From Rubrivivax sp. (GTDB lineage: Bacteria; Pseudomonadota; Gammaproteobacteria; Burkholderiales; Burkholderiaceae_C): DNA of 64,000 nucleotides. Below are positions 8,647-16,919 of the stretch, piece after piece (the stretch's first letter is position 1; every line of letters starts with the position of its first letter). The DNA is taken from the NCBI GenBank assembly GCA_027485165.1, contig JAIXRN010000075.1, positions 62,001-126,000 on the forward strand, read 5' to 3'. The notes below the pieces were generated by a model. That model did not search any database and was not told the origin of the DNA. It saw nothing but the letters and a program-made list of their open reading frames with translations. Position numbers and translations under genes: made by a program.

Positions 8647-8677
8647 AAGCCGTCGGGCCCGAGCTCGACGGCTTTTT
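8647..8677 (+). terminator. Rho-independent terminator after the PEP-CTERM gene
   Basis: A perfect 9-bp stem AAGCCGTCG / CGACGGCTT with a 10-nt loop is followed by a T-run (TTTTTC). It lies 24 bp after the PEP-CTERM stop and 23 bp before the nuclease ATG, so it separates the two transcripts or attenuates read-through. Confidence 0.85.
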
Positions 8678-8699
8678 CATTGCTTCGGAGTGTTCTCAG

Positions 8700-11510
8700 A
8701 TGAAACCTGCCACCGCCAGCCCCGTTTTCCTGCGCCACGTCGTCGCGCTGGCTGCAGCCACTGCCTTGTGCCTGCCGGCCCAGGCCGCTGTCGTCATCAG
8801 CCAGGTCTACGGCGGCGGCGGCAACACGGGCGCCGTGCAGACGCATGACTTCATCGAGATCTTCAACAACGGCAACGTGGCCGAAAGCATTGGTGGCTGG
8901 TCGGTCCAATACGCCTCCACCACGGGTACGAGCTGGCAGTTCACGCCCATCCCGCCCGGCACCGTGCTGCAGCCGGGGCAGTACCTGATCGTGCGCCAGG
9001 CTGCCGGCGGGGCGGGCACCGTTACCACCCCAGCGGACGTGTCGGGATCGATTCTCATGGGCGCGGGCGCGGGCAAGGTGGCGCTGGTCGCCAACAGCAC
9101 GCCGCTGACGGGCGCGCAACCCACTTCGGCCGGCATCCAGGACATGGTGGCCTACGGCCCCAACTCGTCGGTGCTGGAAGGCCCGCCCACGGCCGCCCTG
9201 TCGGCCCTGCTGGCGGCCGTGCGCAATGCCAGCGGCTGCACCGACACCAACAACAACGCGGCCGACTTCACCGTCACGGCACCGGCGCCGCGCAGCCTGG
9301 CCACGGCCCCTGCACCGTGCAACGGTGGCACGCCGCCTCCGCCCCCTCCGCCCCCGCCGCCGCCCCCGCCGCCAGCCGGCCCGGCCAGCATCCCGCAGAT
9401 CCAGGGCAGCGGCCCCACCAGCACCATCACCGGGCAGCGGGTCACGACCACCGGTGTGGTGACGCACCGTGTCGGCAATGGCTTCTTCATGCAGGACCCG
9501 GTCGGCGACAACAACGCCGCCACATCTGACGGCATCTTCGTCTTCACGTCCACCGCCCCGCCGGCCGTGGCCGCCGTGGGCAGCCTGGTGCAGGTGGTCG
9601 GCACGGTGGCCGAATTCAGCAGCGGTGCTGGCACAGCCGCCACCCCGCTGACGCAGATCGCCGGCACGCCGGTGGTGACGCTGCTGGGCAGCGCCACATC
9701 CATTGAACCCATTGCCTTGACGCTGCCACTGGCCGAAGGCGACAGCCTGGAACGCTTCGAAGGCATGCTGGTCAAAATCGGCAGTCCCCTGACGGTGCAG
9801 CAGAACTTCTTCCAGTCTCGTTTCGGCCAGTTGACCCTGGGCGCAGGCCGCCACGAAACCCCGACCAACCGTTTCCGCCCGGGCCCGCAGGCCCAGGCCC
9901 TGGACGCGCTGCAGGCCCGCAGCCGGCTGCTGCTGGACGACAACCTGTCGGTGCAGAACCCCAACCCCACGCCCTACTTCTTCGGCAACGGCGCCGCGCG
10001 CGCCGGCGACACGGTGTCGAACCTGGTGGGCGTGATCGACTTCGGCCCGGCCACGTCCACCACTTCGGGCCCCGGTCTGTACCGGCTGCAGCCCACCGTC
10101 ATGCCGCAGTTCACCGCCAGCAACCCGCGCCCTGACAGCCCCACGGTCGTGGGCGGCAACCGCCGGGTGGCGGCGATGAACGTGCTGAACTACTTCACCA
10201 CCTTCACCAACGGCGGCACGGCCACCGGCGAGACCGGCCAGGGCTGCAGCCAGGGCGGGTCCGTCACCGCGGGTAACTGCCGCGGCGCCAGCAACATCGT
10301 CGAGTTCGAACGCCAGCGCACCAAGATCGTCCAGGCCCTGGCCCGGCTGGACGCCGACGCCGTGGGCCTGATGGAGATCCAGAACAACGGCAACGTCGCT
10401 GCACAGAACCTGGTGGACGCGCTGAACGCGCTGCCGCAGGTCGGCGCTGGCACCTACGCCGTCGTGCCGGTGCCCGCTGTGACGGGCACCGACGCCATCC
10501 GCGTGGCGATGATCTACAAACCCGCGCGTCTGACGCCGGTGGGCGCGCCGATGAGCGACGGCGATGCCGTCAACAGCCGCCCCACCCTGGCACAGACCTT
10601 CACGCCGGCCGCCCCCCTGGCCAACGGCGAGAAGTTCAGCCTGGTCGTGAACCACCTGAAGAGCAAGGGCAGCTGCCCCAGCACCGGCGACCCGGACTAC
10701 GCCGGCAACTTCGACGCCGGCGACGGCCAGGGCTGCTGGAACCTGCTGCGCCTGCAGCAGGCCCAGCGCCTGCGGACCTTCGTGGCCCAGGTGCAGACCG
10801 CCAGCGAAAGCAACGACGTGCTGCTGGTGGGCGACATGAACGCCTACGGCCAGGAAGACCCGATCTTTGAGCTCGCGGGTAACGGCTATGTCGACGTGGC
10901 GCTGCGCAGCAACCCGTTTGCGTACACCTACGTCTTCGACGGCATGGCCGGCCGGCTGGACCACGCCTTGAGCACCGCGACGATGGCGTCCAAGATCACC
11001 GCCGCGCGCGCCTGGCACATCAATGCCGAGGAGCAGGTGTCCTACGACTACAACCAGGAATTCAAGGCCCCGCTGACCACCTGCGGCGGCCTATGCCCGC
11101 CCGACCCGTATGCCGCAGACCCCTTCCGTTCGTCGGACCACGACCCGGTGCTGGTGGGCCTGGACCTGTACAAGGCCATCGCCCCCACGGTGCCGCGTGA
11201 ACTGCTGACGGGCACGCCGGGGGCCGACCGCTTTGTGTTCACCAGCGTGCTGCAGGGTGGTGGTTCGATCAGCGGCTTCCAGCCGGGCGTGGACCAGCTG
11301 GTGATCAAGGACATCCTGCGCAGCCTGGGCCGCGGTGCGGTGGCCGACCCGCTGGGCCAGGGCTACGTCACCTGCGTGGCTTCGCGCCAAGGTGCGGTGA
11401 TCGGCATCGACAACGACGCCTCAGGCCCGCTGGCCACGCGCGCGCTGGTGCAGCTGAATAGCCAGACCTGCGGCGCGGTGCTGGCCCCGCAGAACTTCGT
11501 GCTGCGCTGA
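8700..11510 (+). CDS. ExeM/NucH-type extracellular endonuclease with lamin-tail domain
   Basis: A 936-residue secreted nuclease. Signal peptide at residues 1-29 (cleavage near LPAQA). Residues about 30-190 form a lamin-tail-like domain (VVISQVYGGGGNTG, DFIEIFNNG, IGGWSVQYAS). A 14-proline linker (about residues 214-227) leads to an OB-fold region (GPTSTITGQRVTTTGVVT). From about residue 485 there is an endonuclease/exonuclease/phosphatase domain with AAMNVLNYF, VGLMEIQNNG, VVNHLKSKG, LLVGDMNAYG, GRLDHAL and SSDHDPVLVG, which supply the metal-binding Glu and Asp and the catalytic His residues. The last 100 residues (TPGADRFVFTS, GFQPGVDQLVI) resemble secretion or calcium-binding C-terminal modules. 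It probably degrades extracellular DNA, perhaps in biofilm. The RBS is modest; the ATG at 8700 directly precedes the signal peptide. Confidence 0.92.
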   Translation: MKPATASPVFLRHVVALAAATALCLPAQAAVVISQVYGGGGNTGAVQTHDFIEIFNNGNVAESIGGWSVQYASTTGTSWQFTPIPPGTVLQPGQYLIVRQAAGGAGTVTTPADVSGSILMGAGAGKVALVANSTPLTGAQPTSAGIQDMVAYGPNSSVLEGPPTAALSALLAAVRNASGCTDTNNNAADFTVTAPAPRSLATAPAPCNGGTPPPPPPPPPPPPPPAGPASIPQIQGSGPTSTITGQRVTTTGVVTHRVGNGFFMQDPVGDNNAATSDGIFVFTSTAPPAVAAVGSLVQVVGTVAEFSSGAGTAATPLTQIAGTPVVTLLGSATSIEPIALTLPLAEGDSLERFEGMLVKIGSPLTVQQNFFQSRFGQLTLGAGRHETPTNRFRPGPQAQALDALQARSRLLLDDNLSVQNPNPTPYFFGNGAARAGDTVSNLVGVIDFGPATSTTSGPGLYRLQPTVMPQFTASNPRPDSPTVVGGNRRVAAMNVLNYFTTFTNGGTATGETGQGCSQGGSVTAGNCRGASNIVEFERQRTKIVQALARLDADAVGLMEIQNNGNVAAQNLVDALNALPQVGAGTYAVVPVPAVTGTDAIRVAMIYKPARLTPVGAPMSDGDAVNSRPTLAQTFTPAAPLANGEKFSLVVNHLKSKGSCPSTGDPDYAGNFDAGDGQGCWNLLRLQQAQRLRTFVAQVQTASESNDVLLVGDMNAYGQEDPIFELAGNGYVDVALRSNPFAYTYVFDGMAGRLDHALSTATMASKITAARAWHINAEEQVSYDYNQEFKAPLTTCGGLCPPDPYAADPFRSSDHDPVLVGLDLYKAIAPTVPRELLTGTPGADRFVFTSVLQGGGSISGFQPGVDQLVIKDILRSLGRGAVADPLGQGYVTCVASRQGAVIGIDNDASGPLATRALVQLNSQTCGAVLAPQNFVLR

Positions 11511-11554
11511 CCGGCGCTGCTGCCCCTTTGACTTCCCCCGAGTCCCCACCCACC

Positions 11555-12091
11555 ATGCGCCACATCACCACCGCCCTGGCGGCCTGCGCGGCCCTGTTGC
11601 TGGCCGCGCCGGCCCAGGCCACCGACTTCAGCTTCCAGGGTCTGCTGGCCGACGGCCCGCTGGCTGGCCTGGACTTCAGCGGCAGCTTCGGTATCGACAC
11701 GACGCCCGTCACGCCCGGCTTCGAGGGCGAGCTGCCGCTGCTGACCTTCACGCTGCAGCTGGGCACGCAGACCTACACCCTGGCCAGCGCCGACGTCATG
11801 CCCAAGGCGGTCTACGCCCAGGGGCAGTTCGCCGGCCTGGCCTACATCGACGCCGATTCGGTGAACCCCGGCCTGCGCCCGCAGATCGCCCTCATCCCGG
11901 GCTTCGACAGCTTCGCCGGCGCCTACCTGGCCTATGTCACGGCACCGGCCAGCAACGGCGCCACGTCGGGCTTCGGCAACTACAGCGTGGCCGTGGTGCC
12001 CGAACCGGCCAGCCTGGCGCTGATGGCCACAGGCCTGGCTGCGCTGGCAGGCCTGGCGGGCGCCAGGCGCCGCAGCCAGTCCGGGGCTTGA
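11555..12091 (+). CDS. PEP-CTERM sorting domain-containing protein
   Basis: A 178-residue exported protein: signal peptide MRHITTALAACAALLLA with cleavage near PAQA, an unrecognised beta-rich body (DFSFQGLLADGPLAGLDFSG, PGFEGELPLLTF, QTYTLASADV) and a C-terminal PEP-CTERM tag, VVPEPASLALMATGLAALAG followed by a basic end ARRRSQSGA. The start at 11555 is preferred over an upstream ATG at 11528 because it begins the signal peptide. It follows the nuclease gene by 44 bp on the same strand, so both could be co-transcribed. The body resembles small PEP-CTERM proteins that often contain a short beta-sandwich; function unknown. It is convergent with the Crp/Fnr gene. Confidence 0.88.
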   Translation: MRHITTALAACAALLLAAPAQATDFSFQGLLADGPLAGLDFSGSFGIDTTPVTPGFEGELPLLTFTLQLGTQTYTLASADVMPKAVYAQGQFAGLAYIDADSVNPGLRPQIALIPGFDSFAGAYLAYVTAPASNGATSGFGNYSVAVVPEPASLALMATGLAALAGLAGARRRSQSGA

Positions 12092-12190
12092 GCCCGCCTG
12101 ATCAGCGCCTGATCACAGCCTGAACCCGGGCGCTGCGCGGGCTTCTGACCCAGCGGCAGCCCACGTCACGTATTGCGCCGCGACGGCAGG

Positions 12191-12952
12191 TCAGACCTGC
12201 CAGCTGCGCAGCCCTTCCAGGTCCAGCACCCGCACGCCGCCATATTCCACGCGGATGGCACCGGCGGCCTGCAGCGCTGTCAGCGCCAGGTTCACGCGCT
12301 GCCGGCTCAGGCCCACCAGGTAGCCCAGTTCCTGCTGGGTGATGCGCAGCACCTCGCCCACGCCCGGGTACAGCACCGGGTGGAACAGCGCCGCCAGGCT
12401 GCGGGCCACGCGCGCGTCGGGCTGCGTCAGGCGGTCGATCTCGCGCGCGGCGATGAACTGGCCCAGGCGTTCGTTCAGCTGGTTCATCACGAAACGGTTG
12501 AAGCCGATGCTGCGATCCAGCAGCCACAGAAAGCTGCTGGCCGGGATGCCGGCCACCACGCTCCTGCGCAGCGCCTGGATGTTGTAGCGGTAGCACTCGC
12601 CCTTCAGCACCGTGCCTTCGCCGAACCAGCCGCCCGGCGGCACGCCAGTGAAGGTGATGGGCAAACCGCCACGGCTGCTGCTGCTGTCGTTGCTCATCTT
12701 CAACAGGCCGTCGAGCACGCCAAACCAGTAGGTGACGGGCTTGCCCACGCGCACCAGCAGTTCGCCCGGCACCACGTCCACGACGCGCAGGTCGGCCTCG
12801 ACGCGGGCCCGTTCGGGCGGGGCCAGGTGGCGCAGCCAGGGGATCAGCGCCAGGTCCGGGCCCAGCGCGCTGCGCGCACGCGATGTCAGCACCGGCTTGG
12901 CACGCGCCGCGCTGGGGAAACTATTGGAACCAGCCAGGGCAGGACGCGACAT
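12191..12952 (-). CDS. Crp/Fnr family transcriptional regulator
   Basis: A 253-residue DNA-binding regulator. The N-terminal cyclic-nucleotide-binding-like beta barrel spans about residues 35-150 (VVDVVPGELLVRVGKPVTYWFGV, GEGTVLKGE) and the C-terminal winged helix-turn-helix spans about 170-240 (RITQQELGYLVGLSRQRVN as recognition helix). There is no FNR-type N-terminal cysteine cluster, so an oxygen-sensing 4Fe-4S centre is not expected. It is divergent from the acyl-CoA synthetase/Liv operon and is the natural candidate regulator of it; two inverted repeats in the shared 155-bp gap are likely binding sites. The effector is unknown, possibly a CoA thioester made by the operon's own ligases, which is inference. 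Confidence 0.92.
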   Translation of the reverse strand: MSRPALAGSNSFPSAARAKPVLTSRARSALGPDLALIPWLRHLAPPERARVEADLRVVDVVPGELLVRVGKPVTYWFGVLDGLLKMSNDSSSSRGGLPITFTGVPPGGWFGEGTVLKGECYRYNIQALRRSVVAGIPASSFLWLLDRSIGFNRFVMNQLNERLGQFIAAREIDRLTQPDARVARSLAALFHPVLYPGVGEVLRITQQELGYLVGLSRQRVNLALTALQAAGAIRVEYGGVRVLDLEGLRSWQV

Positions 12953-13021
12953 CGGGGGCGGGGCCTTGAGGAAGCCTTGTTGGAGCCTTGAGGGAAAGGC
13001 CTGACAGTGCGAACCCGCAAA

Positions 13022-13039
13022 TTGTCGTCAGAACGACAA
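13022..13039. promoter_or_regulatory. Putative Crp/Fnr-type operator
   Basis: The 18-bp sequence TTGTCGTCAGAACGACAA is a perfect inverted repeat with 7-bp arms and a 4-bp spacer, the TTG-rich layout of Crp/Fnr-family sites. It sits 70 bp upstream of the neighbouring regulator's start and 69 bp upstream of the ligase GTG. Confidence 0.65.
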
Positions 13040-13052
13040 CCTGGCGTCAAAG

Positions 13053-13068
13053 TGCATTCCAGAATGCA
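13053..13068. promoter_or_regulatory. Second inverted repeat in the same control region
   Basis: TGCATTC and GAATGCA form a perfect 7-bp inverted repeat around a 2-bp centre (TGCATTCCAGAATGCA). It lies 14 bp downstream of the first palindrome and 40 bp before the ligase start. The sequence differs from the first site, so it may bind a second regulator or mark an mRNA hairpin. Confidence 0.5.
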
Positions 13069-13107
13069 GCGCAAGCGCACGCAGTGGCGCTGCAGGAGAC
13101 CCTGACC

Positions 13108-15054
13108 GTGTCGACGACGTTTCCCCGTCTGATGCTCGAACATGCGCAAGCCCGGCCGCAGGCCGCGGCGCTGCGCGAGAAGGTCTATGGCATCTGGCAG
13201 ACCACCACCTGGGCCGACCTGGCCGCGCTGGTGAAACGTCTGGCGGCCGGCCTGGCCCATGCCGGGCTGCAGCGCGGCGAACACATCGTCATCGTGGGCG
13301 AAAACCGCCCGCGCCTGTACGCCACGATGCTGGCCGCGCAGGCCCTGGGCGCGGTGCCGGTGCCGCTGTACCAGGACGCCGCGGCGGCTGAATACGTGTT
13401 CCCGATCAACAACGCCGGCGTGGCCTTTGCCGTCGTCGAAGACCAGGAACAGATCGACAAGCTGCTGGAACTGCGCGCGCAATGCCCCGGCCTGCAGCGC
13501 ATCTGGTTCGACGACCCGCGCGGCCTGCGCCACTACAGCGAAAGCGGCCTGGAAAGCGTGGACGCACTGCTCGCCGCGGGCGACGCACAGCTGGCAGCGC
13601 ACCCGCAGCTGTTCGACCAGGCCGTGGCCGCAGGGCAGTCGGCCGACGTGGCCGCGATGTTCTTCACCAGCGGCACCACCGGCAACCCCAAAGGCGTGGT
13701 GCACACCCACCACACCCTGCTGGACCGCGCCCAGGCCGGCCAGCGCTTCGACAAGCTGACGAACGCCGAAGAAGTGCTGGCTTACATGCCGCTGGCCTGG
13801 ATCGGCCAGAACATCTTCAGCTACGCGCAGTGGCTGGCCTGCGGCTATGTGGTCAATTGCCCTGAATCGGCCAGCACGGTGATGATCGACCTGAAGGAGA
13901 TCGGGCCGACCTACTACTTTGCGCCGCCGCGCGTGTTTGAGGGCCTGCTGACCAGCGTGATGATCCGCATGGAAGACGCCGGCCGCATCAAGCGCTGGCT
14001 GTTCCAGCGCTTCATGGACGTGGCGCGCCGCGTGGGCCCGGCCATCATGGACGGCAAGACGGTGGGCCTGGGCGACCGGCTGGCCTATGCGCTGGGCAAC
14101 GTCTTCGTCTATGGCCCGCTGCGCAACACCCTGGGCTTCAGCCGCGTGCGCGTGGCCTACACCGCCGGTGAAGCCATCGGGCCGGACCTGTTCACCTTCT
14201 ACCGCAGCATCGGTATCAACCTGAAGCAGCTGTACGGCAGCACCGAAACCGCGGTGTTCGTGTGCCTGCAGCCCGACCATGAAGTGAAGGCCGACACCGT
14301 GGGCGTGCCCATCGACGGGGTGGAAATTCGCGTGGCCGACAGCGGCGAGATCATGGTGAAGAGCCCGGGCCTGCTGAAGGAGTATTACAAGAACCCCCAG
14401 GCCACCGCCGAGGTGCTGACCGCCGACGGCTGGTACCACACCGGCGACGCCGGCTTCCTGGACGCCGGCGGGCACCTGAAGATCATCGACCGCGCGAAGG
14501 ACGTCGGCAAGCTGGCAGGCGGGCCCAACAGCGGCGCGATGTTCGCGCCCAAGTACGTCGAGAACAAGCTGAAGTTCTTCCCCTTCATCAAGGAAGCCGT
14601 GGCCTTCGGCAACCAGCGCGACCGGGTCTGCGCCTTCGTCAACATCGACATGGAAGCCGTGGGCAACTGGGCCGAGCGCCGCAACCTGCCCTACGCCGGC
14701 TACACCGACCTGGCGGCCAAGGCCGAGGTGCTGGAACTTGTGCGCGATTGCGTCGAGAAAGTCAACGCCGACCTGGCTGCTGACAGCATGCTGGCCGGCA
14801 GCCAGATCCACCGCTTCCTGGTGCTGCACAAGGAACTGGACGCAGACGACGGCGAACTCACCCGCACGCGCAAGGTACGGCGCGGCAGCATCGGCGACAA
14901 GTACGCGGTGCTGGTGGACGCGCTTTACGGCGGCAAGGCCGAGCAGTTCATCGAAACCGCCGTGAAGTTCGAAGACGGCCGCAGCGGCAGCGTCAGCGCC
15001 ACGCTGAAGATCGTCGACGCCAAGACCTTCGCCAGCGTCAAGGCTGCAGCATGA
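13108..15054 (+). CDS. AMP-dependent acyl-CoA synthetase (long-chain/aromatic acid type)
   Basis: Adenylate-forming ligase of 648 residues that activates a carboxylic acid to its CoA thioester using ATP. Motifs: the P-loop FFTSGTTGNPKGVVHTH (about residues 189-205), YGSTET, the adenine-binding WYHTGDAGFLDAGG and the hinge IIDRAKDVGKLAGG. The insertion near SGAMFAPKYVENKLKF and overall length place it with FadD15-like long-chain AMP ligases. I choose GTG at 13108 because AGGAGA lies 10 bp upstream and VSTTFPRLMLEHAQARPQAAAL is where homologues begin; an in-frame TTG at 12988 would run through the operators. It is the first gene of the Liv operon and its stop overlaps the livG start (ATGA), so the acid it activates is probably the imported substrate or a derivative. 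Confidence 0.9.
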   Translation: MSTTFPRLMLEHAQARPQAAALREKVYGIWQTTTWADLAALVKRLAAGLAHAGLQRGEHIVIVGENRPRLYATMLAAQALGAVPVPLYQDAAAAEYVFPINNAGVAFAVVEDQEQIDKLLELRAQCPGLQRIWFDDPRGLRHYSESGLESVDALLAAGDAQLAAHPQLFDQAVAAGQSADVAAMFFTSGTTGNPKGVVHTHHTLLDRAQAGQRFDKLTNAEEVLAYMPLAWIGQNIFSYAQWLACGYVVNCPESASTVMIDLKEIGPTYYFAPPRVFEGLLTSVMIRMEDAGRIKRWLFQRFMDVARRVGPAIMDGKTVGLGDRLAYALGNVFVYGPLRNTLGFSRVRVAYTAGEAIGPDLFTFYRSIGINLKQLYGSTETAVFVCLQPDHEVKADTVGVPIDGVEIRVADSGEIMVKSPGLLKEYYKNPQATAEVLTADGWYHTGDAGFLDAGGHLKIIDRAKDVGKLAGGPNSGAMFAPKYVENKLKFFPFIKEAVAFGNQRDRVCAFVNIDMEAVGNWAERRNLPYAGYTDLAAKAEVLELVRDCVEKVNADLAADSMLAGSQIHRFLVLHKELDADDGELTRTRKVRRGSIGDKYAVLVDALYGGKAEQFIETAVKFEDGRSGSVSATLKIVDAKTFASVKAAA

Positions 15055-15848
15055 GCACCGACAGCCCGGGCAAGAAGATCGGCGGCACGCTGCTGGAGGT
15101 GCGGAACATCAGCCTGCGCTTTGGCGGCGTGAAGGCGCTCACCGACATCAGCTTCGATGTGCGCGAACACGAGGTGCGGGCCATCATCGGCCCGAACGGC
15201 GCGGGCAAGAGCAGCATGCTGAACTGCATCAACGGCGTGTATTCGCCGCAGGAAGGGCAGATCAGCTTTCGCGGCCAGACCTTCAGCCACATGAACAGCC
15301 GCCAGGTGGCGGAAATGGGCGTGGCGCGCACCTTTCAGAACCTGGCCCTGTTCAAGGGCATGAGCGTGCTGGACAACATCATGACCGGCCGCAACCTGCG
15401 CATGAAGACCAACATCTTCCAGCAGGCCATCCGTTGGGGTGCCGCCGAACGCGAAGAGACCGAGCACCGCGAATTCGTCGAGAAGATCATCGACTTCCTG
15501 GAAATCCAGGCCTACCGCAAAACGCCCGTGGGCCGGCTGCCCTACGGCCTGCAAAAGCGCGTGGACCTGGGCCGCGCACTGGCGATGGAGCCGCAGCTGC
15601 TGCTGCTGGACGAACCCATGGCCGGCATGAACGTGGAAGAGAAGCAGGACATGAGCCGCTTCATCCTGGACGTGAACGACGAGTACGGCACGACCATCGT
15701 GCTGATCGAGCACGACATGGGCGTGGTGATGGACATTTCCGACCGCGTGGTGGTGCTGGACTACGGCAAGAAGATCGGCGACGGCACGCCCGCTGAAGTA
15801 CGCGCGAACCCGGAAGTCATCAGTGCCTATCTCGGCACCAGCCACTAG
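15051..15848 (+). CDS. livG: Branched-chain-type ABC transporter ATP-binding protein LivG
   Basis: A 265-residue ATPase of the hydrophobic amino acid/aromatic acid uptake family. It shows Walker A GPNGAGKSS, Q-loop TFQNLALFKGMSVLDN, a degenerate signature LPYGLQKR, Walker B LLLLDEPMAGMN and the H-loop VLIEHDMGVVMDISDRVVVLDYG, which is the LivG hallmark. Its ATG overlaps the ligase stop by 4 bp, so translation is coupled. It pairs with LivF (19381-20199) as the second ATPase and with LivH/LivM as permeases. In similar gene sets the system imports acids rather than amino acids; the adjacent CoA ligases favour that here. Confidence 0.93.
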   Translation: MSTDSPGKKIGGTLLEVRNISLRFGGVKALTDISFDVREHEVRAIIGPNGAGKSSMLNCINGVYSPQEGQISFRGQTFSHMNSRQVAEMGVARTFQNLALFKGMSVLDNIMTGRNLRMKTNIFQQAIRWGAAEREETEHREFVEKIIDFLEIQAYRKTPVGRLPYGLQKRVDLGRALAMEPQLLLLDEPMAGMNVEEKQDMSRFILDVNDEYGTTIVLIEHDMGVVMDISDRVVVLDYGKKIGDGTPAEVRANPEVISAYLGTSH

Positions 15849-15868
15849 CCCGACTGGAGAACAGCCAC

Positions 15869-16798
15869 ATGGGATTCTTCATCGAAGCACTGATCGGCGG
15901 CCTGATGGCGGGCATGCTGTATTCGCTCATCGCACTGGGCTTCGTGCTGATCTTCAAGGCCAGCGGCGTCTTCAACTTCGCACAGGGCGCGATGGTGCTG
16001 TTCGCAGCGCTGGCGATGGCGCGGTTTTCTGAATGGTTCCCGGCGCTGCTGGGCTTCGACAACAAGCTGCTGGGCAACATCCTGGCCTTCGCCGCGGCCA
16101 TGGTGCTGATGGTGATGGTCGCCTGGGTGATCGAGCGCTTCGTGCTGGGCAAGTTGGTGAACCAGGAAGGCATCACCCTGTTGATGGCCACGCTGGGCAT
16201 CGCCTACTTCCTGGACGGCTTCGGCCAGACCCTGTTTGGCAGCGAGATCTACAAGATCGACATCGGCCTGCCGAAGGAACCGCTGTTCATGCTGGAAAGC
16301 CTGTTCCAGGGCGGCATCCTGGTGAGCAAGGAAGACCTCTACGCCGCAGGCATCGCGGCCGCGCTGGTAGTGGGGCTGAGCGTGTTCTTCCAGTTCACCC
16401 CCACCGGCCGCGCCCTGCGCGCGGTGGCCGACGACCACCAGGCCGCCCAGAGCATCGGCATCCCGCTGTCGCGCATCTGGGTCATCGTCTGGTCGGTGGC
16501 CGGCTTCGTGGCGCTGGTGGCCGGCATGATCTGGGGCAGCAAGCTGGGCGTGCAGTTCTCGCTCAGCCTGGTGGCGCTGAAGGCGCTGCCAGTGGTCATC
16601 CTGGGCGGCCTGACCAGCGTGCCCGGCGCCATCGTCGGCGGGCTGATCATCGGCGTGGGCGAGAAGCTGTCCGAGGTCTACGCCGGCCCGATGCTGGGCG
16701 GCGGCATCGAGATCTGGTTTGGCTACGTACTGGTGCTGTTCGTGTTGCTCGTCAGGCCCCAGGGCCTGTTCGGCGAAAAGATCATCGATCGGGTATGA
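15869..16798 (+). CDS. livH: Branched-chain-type ABC transporter permease LivH
   Basis: A 309-residue integral membrane protein with about eight hydrophobic helices. The start MGFFIEALIGGLMAGMLYSLIALGFVLIFK and the segment GVFNFAQGAMVLFAA are typical of LivH, as is the EAA-like loop GRALRAVADDHQAAQSIGI on the cytoplasmic side, which contacts the ATPases. The C-terminus FVLLVRPQGLFGEK is also family-typical. GGAGA lies upstream of the ATG. The gene sits 20 bp after livG and before livM, with a palindromic intergenic repeat between livH and livM. Substrate specificity comes from the periplasmic binding protein encoded further down. Confidence 0.93.
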   Translation: MGFFIEALIGGLMAGMLYSLIALGFVLIFKASGVFNFAQGAMVLFAALAMARFSEWFPALLGFDNKLLGNILAFAAAMVLMVMVAWVIERFVLGKLVNQEGITLLMATLGIAYFLDGFGQTLFGSEIYKIDIGLPKEPLFMLESLFQGGILVSKEDLYAAGIAAALVVGLSVFFQFTPTGRALRAVADDHQAAQSIGIPLSRIWVIVWSVAGFVALVAGMIWGSKLGVQFSLSLVALKALPVVILGGLTSVPGAIVGGLIIGVGEKLSEVYAGPMLGGGIEIWFGYVLVLFVLLVRPQGLFGEKIIDRV

Positions 16799-16804
16799 AA
16801 TGAA

Positions 16805-16890
16805 GCCCCCAAGCTCGCTAGCGCTCGCTACCCCCCAAGGGGGCCGTCCGCCTACGGCCCGGCAAAGCCGGTTCCGTGGCGGGAAGCTTG
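16805..16890 (+). repeat. Palindromic intergenic element, copy 1 (livH-livM gap)
   Basis: A GC-rich element built from nested palindromes: GCTCGCTAGCGCTCGC, CCCCCCAAGGGGG and CCGGCAAAGCCGG, ending near GTGGCGGG. A diverged copy lies at 20201-20283 and a shorter, inverted one at 38433-38470. This pattern is widespread in Burkholderiales intergenic regions from general knowledge. Placed inside an operon it could modulate mRNA stability. Confidence 0.75.
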
Positions 16891-16919
16891 GTTCATGCAC
16901 GGCCGTGCTGGAGCTCTGA

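Noticed and set aside
8628..11018. Minus-strand open frame of 796 codons opposite the secreted nuclease
   Set aside because: The translation is Gly/Arg/Val-rich without domains; the plus strand has a full nuclease with catalytic motifs.
12886..14829. Minus-strand open frame opposite the acyl-CoA synthetase
   Set aside because: No recognisable motif, and it would overlap both the Crp/Fnr gene and the control region.
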